Source: Usnea hakonensis (Eukaryota; Ascomycota; Lecanoromycetes; Lecanorales; Parmeliaceae). From it: a stretch of 64,000 nucleotides of DNA. Below, one piece after another: positions 55,805 through 64,000 of this stretch. Within the stretch, counting starts at the first letter, position 1. Every line of letters starts with the position of its first letter. Below the pieces are notes generated by a model. That model made no database searches, was not told the origin of the DNA, and saw nothing but the letters and a program-made list of their open reading frames with translations. The translations under genes were made by a program, and so were the position numbers. The stretch covers positions 335-64,334 of the forward strand of contig BLJB01000049.1 in assembly GCA_013423325.1 (NCBI GenBank), written 5' to 3'.

Positions 55805-56475
55805 ATGGGTCACTCAGCTGGTCTTCGTGCCGGCACTCGGGTATGTGAAACATCTCAAGAGTGGCATTATGCTCTTCTCTGCTAGTGACCGTGGACGTTG
55901 AATTGATTGGGCTACAGTATGCCTTTTCGCGCGATTTCAAGAAAAAAGGTATGATCAAGCTGTCAACGTATCTGAGACAATACAAGTAGGTCTTTGCCAT
56001 TGCGTCAAGGTTACAGCGGTTATGCTGACACGTCTCTCAGGGTTGGGGACATCGTTGATATCAAAGCCAACGGAGCCGTTCAAAAAGGGTTGGTGTCCCA
56101 TTCTACTTTTAGCAATCCAGGATGAGGCCGATTGATAAGAATCACAGGATGCCCCACAAAGTTTACCACGGCAAGACTGGTGTCATCTATAATGTCACCA
56201 AATCCGCAGTGGGCGTCATAATCTACAAGCGAGTTGGCAACCGGTACATTGAGAAGCGAGTCAACGTTCGTATCGAGCACGTCTCTCTCTCTCGCTCACG
56301 AGAAGAGTTCATCAACCGCGTTAAGGACAACGCGGGGAAGAAGCAGAAGGCTAAAGCCGAGGGTGTGCACATGTTCTTGAAGAGGCAGCCTCTGGGACCA
56401 AGGGCAGAGCGGACAGTCGACGCAAAAGGAGGAGTTGAGACTGTGGTGCCTATTGCTTACGAGACAACGATTTAG
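55805..56475 (+). CDS. RPL21: 60S ribosomal protein L21 (eL21)
   Basis: Four exons, about 160 residues. Start MGHSAGLRAGTRYAFSRDFK with an intron after GTR; then KKGMIKLSTYLRQYKVGDIV, DIKANGAVQKGMPHKVYHGK, TGVIYNVTKSAVGVIIYKRV, GNRYIEKRVNVRIEHVSLSR, and SREEFINRVKDNAGKKQKAK. The end is HMFLKRQPLGPRAERTVD and PIAYETTI. This is a complete eL21 of the large ribosomal subunit. It is paired head to head with RPS9. Confidence 0.95.
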
Positions 56476-56832
56476 ATGGAGTAGTGTTGTGTAAACCAAA
56501 GCTTGGATCGACTACATTGCCGACCAGATATTGAAATGCTTTGGAGATTCACCCTAACTTCATGACGTGCATTTATGAACTTCGAGAATGACAGGGAAGT
56601 TATTATGACCCCACGCCATACGTTCCTTTTCAACGAATACGGTAACTCTACCAAACGCCCAGATTTGATACTGATGTCTGAGGGGAGACGATTGGGCTAA
56701 CGCACAGGCTTTCGCAAAGATGCATCCGGCGCTGCCTTGATTGATATTGGGGTTGCTCATTGGCTTCATGTCAATTTCTCTTCTGGAACCACTCCTGATC
56801 CTCGTGGTATATGGGCCGGAGTGATAATCTAA
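56476..56832. other. convergent space RPL21 / WD40 gene
   Basis: 357 bp between stop codons, with short chance frames only. It should hold both 3' UTRs. Confidence 0.45.
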
Positions 56833-59284
56833 TTACCAGTGATTTTCGTCCTCATCGTCTTCGTCCATTGCTGCAACTCTCTGGCTTCTCAGTCGTGTAC
56901 TGTAGTGGCCCACCCGTCGTCTATCTCGTAGCGAGTGTGGGTTATCGTAGAGATCATCATCCATCTCCAAGGTGGATCCCACCCTCAGACCCATCTTTGG
57001 TTCGCCTTCATCGTCTTCTGCTCCGTCGTTCCAGCTATGAGTTGTGCAGGTTCCAGTGGACATGCCCCAACCATTCCAGGATGTTGCTAGAATACGTCAA
57101 CACAATGAGATTTAAGACCTAAAGCGTTGCCTGTGTAGGGAAGTGATCTTACCAGCAATGATAGGGGCACTGGGATGCCAGCTTGCATCCCGGACACATG
57201 TATTCCATGTCCCCTTGTTCCGTCCATCCTCCGATCCATAATGACTAGCGTACAGATCCGGATCTCGAGGGCGAGAATGATGTGTTGCCTGGTTGACATT
57301 GACTTTACCCGCTGGAGTCGCATCCATATTGTAGATGTAAACGCTCCCATCTTCGCTTCCGCTGTAGACATATCGAGAATTGGTACTACCTGGCGGTGAA
57401 AAATGACATCTTATTAAAGTTTTCAACACTCGGTGACCGCGGAAGGTGACAAGAGAACAATCGTGAGGATGCGGCTCATAATCCTTTTCATCGTAAGCCA
57501 TAAAGCGGTAGTCAAAAGACTTAGTATATCGACTCGGGTCCAGCCTAGACGCTTTTTCTGTTGGCATCATCTTACGTAAATCCCAAAGCTTCATTGTCTG
57601 ATCTTTGCCATTGCTGAGAACGTATCTCCCATCGCCTTTACTGTCAACGTAGGTCAAACCTTCTGTATGACCCATAAAGACACCAGCTTCGCGGCTGTCG
57701 CCCATGCTCCTCCTGTCCCAGACTTTAATGGTAGTATCGTCAGAGCCAGAATAGAGTATATGAGGAGATGTTGAATCTCCAAAGCAAACGGCATTGACAT
57801 CATCGTTATGTCCAGGAATACTTAGGATAGATTGACGAGTCTCAAGATCATATACGTAGACGGAGTTATCAGATGTCCCAGCCACGATCTCCCGGCCGTC
57901 ACCAGAGAAGCGAATGGACCATATCTGCGGGTCCATCAATTAACGCCGTCTTTCAAGTAACGCGGGCTGACTTACACCGAAGTGGCTGAATCCTCCGTTG
58001 AAGCCTCGAACCCTCCTAGCACCACGTCCGCCCATATCCGAGAAATCCAGGAGAAATGGTTCGCCGCTTGAGCTGGGATCGGTGGGAGCAAGACAAACAA
58101 TACTTCGTATCGAGCTGTACGCCAACCATTTGTTGTCCGGACTGAGAGAAGCATCGGTAATGGTCCATTGCCCATACGGATAGACAACAGTCTTGTAATA
58201 TTTCCAATTGTAGGGGTTTGAAGTGTCATACATTCGCACTTTAAAGTCTTGTGCGCACGAGAAAAAAAAGTTACCGTCTTCTGAGAACTGACCGGAGTAG
58301 CACCGAGAGTTGTAGTGTATAATCGTGTCCGCATTCGATGATGGTATCATCCCCTACTCATGTCAACAGAGTACTAAGATCGGTTGCCTAAGGTCTGCTT
58401 AGCCTCTCGTCATACCTGTGATATAACGCTAGCTGTCTTTGTGGACTGGGCCCTACTAGACCCCAACTCCCGGTTCATTAACTTTCCTGCCAGCCTCGAA
58501 CTCCTTTTTCTTGTTGTGTCTCGATAATATTCGTTACTCCCAAAAACACCGCCGTCCATCAACTTTTGCCCCGCCTCGCTCGGCACTGGAGGGAATCTAT
58601 TGTTCGAGCCTTTCGCACGCCGCTTTCTCCGAGATCCGAGCCCTCCGAAGCTGTCTTCCAGAATATTATTACTGTCATCTAGCTGCAGTGTGATGCCAGA
58701 GCCGCCTGCCCCGTGATTGGCAAATATGTGGCGAAGACCGGCATGTCCCAAGAGCTGCATGATCTGTGTGGGGACTAAAAAAGAGTATTAGTGATTTGCT
58801 AGCTTGGATCACAGTGCCGTTGACCTTGTATTCGCGATGGTCTTCCAGTAGTTGTGCTCGCCTGTGTCCGGTTGTCGCCAGCTTCAGTCTCAGTTCCCCC
58901 ACCATCGACATCTTGCGCGCCACTTTCATCTTCCTCGACGGAAAATTCGATCTCAACGCCGCTCATACCATCTTCAGCATCTGTGTAACAGACCATCAAG
59001 GATTAGCAAACAGCTTCCACTAGAAAGTGATTCCACATATCAAGCACAATTCAGAGCATTGTACCGTGAAAGTCTGCCTCAACGTCCTCAGTAGGATCGA
59101 AAAATTCAGCATCCTCACTTTCATCTGTCGTCGGTTCGAAAATGTCGTCATCATCCTCTTCTGTTTCGTCGAGCCAGTCACCTTCTGCACCCGAGGCATC
59201 GTAAATATTGGCGGCATGACTGGTGGGATCCGGAGAATCCGCAAAGCCGTTGCGAACGGTTTGATGTTGATCTGAGGCAGCCAT
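56833..59284 (-). CDS. WD40 repeat protein, DCAF11/WDR23-like
   Basis: About seven exons on the minus strand, start MAASDQHQTVRNGFADSPDP at 59284. The N-terminal 130 residues are very acidic (WLDETEEDDDDIFEPTTDES). A helical part follows (IMQLLGHAGLRHIFANHG), then the WD40 propeller: YNSRCYSGQFSEDGNFFFSC, IWSIRFSGDGREIVAGTSDN, GHNDDVNAVCFGDST, LYSGSDDTTIKVWDRRSM, GHTEGLTYVDSKGDGRYVLS, NGKDQTMKLWDLRKM, VYSGSEDGSVYIYNMD and a last Asp/Arg-rich tail. The GHTEGLTYVDSKGDGRY and SNGKDQTMKLWD segments are diagnostic of DCAF11. DCAF11 is a substrate receptor of the CUL4-DDB1 ubiquitin ligase (in animals it targets NRF2-type factors); the fungal substrate is unknown. Confidence 0.85.
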
Positions 59285-59746
59285 TAATGGCAAAGAGGAG
59301 AGTAATGAGTATCCAAACGACGGAGAGAGACCAGTGATGGTAATTGGCCGAGGTTGATTCTTATCGGATGGAACTTAAATGCGTAGTGCCGGATTTAGGC
59401 TTTAGTCTTGAGAGCCGTTTAATTCACAAGTTGACCAAAGATTTGCAAACATATACGTCAGGTAGAACCGAGCGCACAGGTGTGTATGAGTAAGTTATGA
59501 TATAGCTATCTTACATTGTATCTAGTATGCCTGCTCGTGGATTGCCGATGTCATCTATTAAACGCTAATCTTACACTTACCAGGCCTTACTACATAGTGG
59601 AGTTTGTCCAGCAGAGACCATTCCTTTGGTTCCTCGGACTGCTGGAAATGCTTTCCCGGTAAACGGAGATTCGTTGAAGAGGCATGCCGTGCCAAAGGAA
59701 AAGTTGGTGAGATGGCAGTCTTATATTTGGGACAAGAGACGGAGGA
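59285..59746. other. intergenic space WD40 gene / carrier gene
   Basis: 462 bp between two minus-strand genes; promoter of the WD40 gene and 3' UTR of the carrier. A frame at 59604-59825 on the plus strand is a shadow of the carrier's last intron and exon. Confidence 0.45.
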
Positions 59747-61063
59747 TCAAGCCTGCTCTCCTAGTAGCCGTAGTACTACTTCATACCTAAGGGGCCAGTC
59801 AGATTATATGATCGAAGGACTTTGACTATTACTCACACTCCAAACATGATGGCAGCGCTGGGTACGACTCTCAGCATGTGAGGTGTAAGCCCGCCGTACA
59901 ATGAGACGGCGCCTTCTTCTTTCCAAATTGTCGTCAGACACTGCACGATTCCCGTATATTTCATGCGGCCATCTTTTTGAGGTGCCTGGCGTAATCGGGT
60001 TCGAACCACTTCGTGGGGATACGTGACAACGGCTGCAAAAAACTTTGCTACGCCAGCTCCCATGACCCTGCCGCCCCAGCTTACAGTATTATCCCAGTAT
60101 GTTGGTTGCCTGCCCGATGCGATGAGCCTATCCTCTCTGCGGCTCAGATACAGCTTCATCCGCTCATAGAGCACCCATTGTAAAGTGCTTTCCGTCACTC
60201 CGAGGTAACTTGCGCTTAATCCTCGATAGAATCCTCTGATACCTTCAGTACGCATCGTCTGTTTCACACAATCCAATGAATTTGAATATTGACGGTTGGA
60301 CAAAGCTCCTAATTTTTCCGCATGATTCTTATCAAGTTGGATTCGTGTCTTGATTACCCAGATCGGATTTGTGATCGTGCCTGTAATGATTCCCGCGTTG
60401 GCAGCAGCAAGAAAATTGACCCAGGCGGCGTCCTCTCCACGATTGAAGGTTTGCCTTATAATTCTCTTGCCGTTGCCGTAGGAGTAGAAGTTGATGGCCC
60501 GCGCAGGGACTACGCCCGTGAGGTTAGGCCCCAAACCTTTAAAAAGCGCTCGCCATCCCTCAAGACGATGAATAGAGAATAATATTTGGAAAGTTTCGCG
60601 AAAGTGTAAAATGGCCGTGCGTGGTAAGGATAGGGCAGATAGTGGAGGTAAGCCACGAGCATTTCGATTTGCTAATATTTGAGACTGATAGAAATCAGAT
60701 TGCAATCGAGTTTTGAGGACTTCAAGAGGAGATGTAAGAATCGCAGAGCTCATTCCCCCAATCCTAGTATGAAGTCAGTGAGGTTTGGAGTGGATAGGTG
60801 TATCTGGGTATTACTTACCCTCCTGCGACTAGATGTGCCCATGGCTTTGCCACATGGTCTTTTTGCTTTGTTATCGTTGTGTCTTTGAGCTGGGTACTTG
60901 GGATGACATCTCCATCTTCTCGTAACTGTGTTAAAGAAGCCTCTTTTGGGCCAAATGTAGATCCGTCAGCCTGCCCCGGAGCAAATCTTCCCCAGGCAGA
61001 TGGTATGGTCATAGAAGCTCGGTAGCCTATGGTGATCGAGCAGCTAAAAGTTGAGTCTCTCAA
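59747..61063 (-). CDS. RIM2: mitochondrial pyrimidine nucleotide carrier, Rim2-like
   Basis: Three exons. Exon 1 ends AKPWAHLVAGG, the start of the first carrier helix. Exon 2 has SSAILTSPLEVLKTRLQSDF (PxE/D..K signature 1), FSIHRLEGWRALFKGLGPNL, VPARAINFYSYGNGKRII, then GIITGTITNPIWVIKTRIQL (signature 2, PIWVIKTR), RGFYRGLSASYLGVTESTLQ, WVLYERMKLYL, and FFAAVVTYPHEVVRTRLRQA (signature 3). Exon 3 is tiny: after MFG, V-YEVVLRLLGEQA ends at 59747. The long insertion between helices 1 and 2 and the NPIWVIKTR motif are those of Rim2/SLC25A33-36, which exchanges pyrimidine nucleotides across the inner membrane for mitochondrial DNA and RNA synthesis. An alternative start at 61012 is possible. Confidence 0.88.
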
Positions 61064-61422
61064 CGATGTGGATGCATGAGGAATGATGGGTAGTGATGTA
61101 AAAGATTAAAGAGGGACACTGGCTAATGATTCTTTAATTGGAAAGCTTGCATTATATGATCGGATTTAATTTATCCGGCGCTGAAACACACTCTAAACAG
61201 GCTTTATACCCGAATAGGAAAGTCTCAAGAACTTTTCTTCTTTAAGTCCTCTTTACTTTGATTCCTTTTCTTCCGCACACAATATGATAACAATATAAAG
61301 AGGTAGAATTATAGAGTAAATAATACGCTTTCAAATGGTACCTTATGTGAGGATTTTGACCGCCTATTGTAGGTTCTATGTTAAAAAGAAGAAATCAGTG
61401 GATTTGGGAGTAGATTTAGGAG
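61064..61422. other. carrier promoter and transposon left flank
   Basis: 359 bp without a gene. The motif GATTTGGGAGTAGATTTAG at 61401 recurs at 63016 on the far side of the transposon, so the insertion seems to have landed in or beside a tandem repeat. Confidence 0.5.
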
Positions 61423-61430
61423 TACTCGTG

Positions 61431-61567
61431 TCATCCAGAAGTGAGTTACAACGCTAAAAGGTTAGTGTAATGATAAGGTGTGTTTTAGATCAATTTTGAA
61501 GCAAATGAAACAATATCATTGGCTGAGATCCCGCCCCCAATAAGCGAGGTAACTCACTTCTGGATGA
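61431..61567. mobile_element. 137-bp MITE-like inverted-repeat element nested in the left arm
   Basis: Perfect 19-bp inverted ends TCATCCAGAAGTGAGTTAC (61431-61449) and GTAACTCACTTCTGGATGA (61549-61567), with partial complementarity continuing inward for about six bases. The middle is ordinary non-coding sequence, not TA-saturated. It interrupts the terminal repeat of the larger transposon, so it arrived later. I see no clear target duplication. Confidence 0.75.
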
Positions 61568-61571
61568 TCGA

Positions 61572-61597
61572 GGGTGGGAGACAAAAGTCCCTACCGA
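61572..61597 (+). repeat. left terminal inverted repeat, inner part
   Basis: 26 bp matching the complement of 62967-62992 with one C/T difference. Confidence 0.85.
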
Positions 61598-62966
61598 CTT
61601 TCTTTTATCCCCTACTAAAAAAAAAGTCTATTACCCCTAAGATAACTACTCTTTTTTTTTTTTATCCTCTATACTATTTAATAATAATAATACTAATATA
61701 TAAGAGGGCCTTAATATCTACTTTTTTATTAGATTTTATTAGTTCTAGCTATAAATAATCTATATTAAAACGCGTAAAGGTTATTATTTTAGATCGCGAA
61801 AAATACTTTAAAAAAGTAATTCGAAAAATAATATATATTTTTAAAAAGATCTAAATAATTATTATTAATTAGTTTATATAATAGCTAGATAAGAAAAGAT
61901 CTAGAAGATCTTTTTTTATTAATTAAGAGATAATTATAAAGATAGTTAAAACTCTATAAAAATATTATAATAAGCGTAAAAAATTATAAAATCTTATTAT
62001 TTAAGAGTTTATAAACTTGAAATTTAGGCCTTTATTAAATATACGTATAATTAAATAATATATAAATAGTATTAAATATTATAAATATTATATATACTAG
62101 AAAAGCTAGATTAATAAAGAGTAGATTTAGAATTATCTATATTAATATAAAAGGTATAAATAGTCGAAATAGAAATAAATATTTATATATTAATCTAATA
62201 AATACTATTTTTATTAGAACTCTTATTATATCGAGTAGATTATATATAATTTTTAAAAGAGGACGTATCTAGATTATATATAAAAAAGATAATATACTAC
62301 TATAAATTAATTTTCGATATAGATAATAATCTCGATTAATTATAAATTTTAATTAGTATTTTATATATATATAGAAGAGATTAATAAAAAGTATAAAAAT
62401 AAAAATATATATTAATAAAAATATAAATTTAGAGACCTAATAATTTAAAAATAATATATTAATAAGATCTTTTTAATTATAGTTTAAAGAAAGTGTTTTT
62501 TTAAAACTTAAAATAAAAAGATAATCTTTTAGAAGAATAATAATAGAAATTATAGTACTTAAAGCTTTAAAAATTATTATATATATATTAAAGATTATAT
62601 AGAATTAGATTATATTAATAATTAGCTAGCTAATTTATTAGATCTAAATCTAATTAAAAATATATAGCGAATTTTAAAGTTCTATATTAAATTATATTAT
62701 TCTATAAATTATAAGTAGTTCCGAAAAACTATTAAATAGGAGTAGAATACTATTAAATAATAAAAGATTAATAAGTATATTTTAAAATCTTCTAAAAAAT
62801 TTAGTTTATAAGATAGAATAAAAGAAAAGTACTATTATATTTAAAATTATATAAATTAGTATATAGAGCGAAAAGGTCTATTAATCGAGTTTTAATTATA
62901 TAGTTATCTTAGTCTTTTCGTAAAAGTGGTGGTTTTTTAGTAGTAAATTAGGCCTAGCGCCGGAGA

Positions 62967-63005
62967 TCGGTAGGGACTTTTATCTCCCACCCTTGGACAC
63001 GAGTA
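62967..63005 (-). repeat. right terminal inverted repeat
   Basis: Complement reads TACTCGTGTCCAAGGGTGGG and continues to the CCCTACCGA end. It is uninterrupted, unlike the left copy. Confidence 0.8.
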
Positions 63006-63500
63006 GTAGATGGTAGATTTGGGAGTAGATTTAGAAGGCCTCAAATTCGCTAGGGATTTACAAGCTTTTCATTACTGGGATTAGCGTTATAGGGCGAAGA
63101 TCTGACGTCTTCCCCTCGTTCGATGTCTTTTCTCTACCTCTTGTCTTATAACCATCCTATCTTAATTACTTCTTACACTCAGCAGCAATGGTTACTTAAA
63201 GACCATCATAGCCTTTCCCCAACCCCCATTAATGATTCCCACTGGCAATGGCGTTTTTGGTGACATGCCGTGTTTGTGGATTTACATAAAATCAAAATAG
63301 GTTGGGTTCGATTCCTAATGGTTTGACTATTTTCTCATCCAACCCATGTGCGGCGATCTAACACACTTGCAACATTCATCACTCCTAGGTCTTCCCGCAG
63401 AGTATGTAGATCTCAACGTGGAGAGACCTAGACGCCAACTAGCCAAATCAGACCTCGGAACGAGATATGGACATATCGCTTGCAATTTGAGGACGACTTC
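63006..63500. other. right flank of the transposon
   Basis: Normal base composition and no gene. It includes the direct repeat at 63016-63037 (21 of 22 bases equal to 61401-61422). A GGTTCGATTCC motif at 63305 resembles a tRNA B box but no tRNA can be folded around it. Confidence 0.4.
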
Positions 63501-63515
63501 GAGATAGCCGTCATG

Positions 63516-63989
63516 GCACAGAGGTAGATTTCTTGCAGACGTCTGCAAAGTGGTACAGGAACACCAAGGGCACTAGCGCCACAGCTTCTTCGTACCAACA
63601 AGCAAGTCCGAATAGAAGGCCGTACATTTGTGTTGAAAATCAATAACTTCTCCGTCATTCTGAACCAAGCAAGCTGTTTGGGCTGTGCACCAAATGCGAA
63701 ATCTGACCATATACGTTACCCTCAATTCGAGAGTGAGAGAGTCCATAGGCCATCGGGAAATCTTGTACACAACAAGAAATTGGAAGTTGCTGTTATCGTT
63801 GGCACCGCTCTCGGAGAGCTGTGTGAGATCCTATCATTTTCAAACAACTTGTCTACTTTGCAAGTGAATTTCCTCGATCTTGGCACAAATCAATCGACGA
63901 CCGGCAACGAGCATAAGGTCTTGCGGTGCTTGGGAGAAGTAAAGGGAAACAAAGCACGTTCAGATCTGCGGAATGCCAAAGGTTGCTGA
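63516..63989 (+). pseudogene. weak gene or fragment, fungal 2EXR/F-box-like style
   Basis: From about 63516 to the stop at 63989 one plus-strand frame stays open. It contains ALAPQLLRTNKQVRIEGRT and FVLKINNFSVILNQA, which is reminiscent of the helix plus LYG.N.F segment of fungal 2EXR/F-box-like proteins (L..NKQIR.E). No good start codon opens it, the preceding sequence carries stops, and the later part has no recognisable motif. It could be a decayed copy or an exon of a gene whose other exons I could not join. Confidence 0.3.
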
Positions 63990-64000
63990 GGAGTACCTTG

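Larger units (their letters stand above)
61423..63005. mobile_element. RIP-degraded DNA transposon with terminal inverted repeats
   Basis: The ends are TACTCGTGTC (61423-61432) and its complement GACACGAGTA (62996-63005); TA at each end fits a TA target duplication. Inner terminal-repeat parts match at 61572-61597 and 62967-62992, beginning GGGTGGGAGA and ending AAAAGTCCCTACCGA, with a single C/T difference in 26 bp. Taking out a 137-bp insert from the left arm gives a repeat of about 36-37 bp. The interior (about 61610-62930) is TA-rich with CA and TG nearly gone, so RIP has destroyed any transposase. The TA duplication and size (about 1.4 kb without the insert) suggest a Tc1/mariner-like element, but no catalytic motif can be read. 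Confidence 0.78.

Noticed and set aside
63240..63330. Possible tRNA with B-box-like GGTTCGATTCC
   Set aside because: The T-arm could pair weakly, but the expected acceptor partner (CAAACCA-type) and a proper A box do not occur at the right distance upstream.

Overview
This window is nuclear DNA from a filamentous ascomycete (Pezizomycotina). The protein genes have short GT-AG introns of about 50-70 bp. Three stretches are extremely TA-rich, with CpA and TpG almost absent while CpG is kept, which is the footprint of repeat-induced point mutation (RIP). The centre is a mating-type locus of the MAT1-1 (alpha-box) kind in the classic order APC5 - COX13 - APN2 - MAT - SLA2. No HMG-box (MAT1-2) gene was seen, so the individual looks like a haploid, probably heterothallic MAT1-1 partner. 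Class cannot be fixed from sequence alone. The RIP pattern and an extra MAT gene next to MAT1-1-1 would fit a lichen-forming Lecanoromycete or a relative, but that is inference.

Layout. 1-5.0 kb: two RIP-destroyed blocks surround one small secreted-protein gene; a short telomere-like motif sits at the edge of the second block. 5.1-20.9 kb: housekeeping genes RGD1 (RhoGAP), MED12/SRB8 (Mediator kinase module), an Asterix-family ER protein (microexons), eIF1/SUI1, EOS1, mitochondrial ribosomal mL45/MBA1-like, and a sodium:solute symporter family transporter rich in small exons. 21.9-26.4 kb: a three-RRM RNA-binding protein and a CIA30 complex I assembly factor. 27.1-43.1 kb: the MAT region, with APC5, COX13, APN2, an unrecognised 310-residue gene, MAT1-1-1 and SLA2. 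43.8-61.1 kb: NVJ2-like lipid-transfer protein, REV3, SLU7, a divergent RPS9/RPL21 pair, a DCAF11-like WD40 protein, and a RIM2-type carrier. 61.4-63.0 kb: a RIP-wrecked DNA transposon with terminal inverted repeats, one of which is interrupted by a 137-bp inverted-repeat element. 63.5 kb to the end: a weak gene fragment.

Functionally the window is mostly core cell biology. The parts that stand out are the MAT1-1 idiomorph, with an accessory gene whose family I do not recognise and an alpha-box intron that could be retained in frame, and the RIP-bounded accessory left edge carrying a candidate secreted effector. Exon models were built by eye from splice signals, reading-frame continuity and family similarity recalled from knowledge; no search was run.
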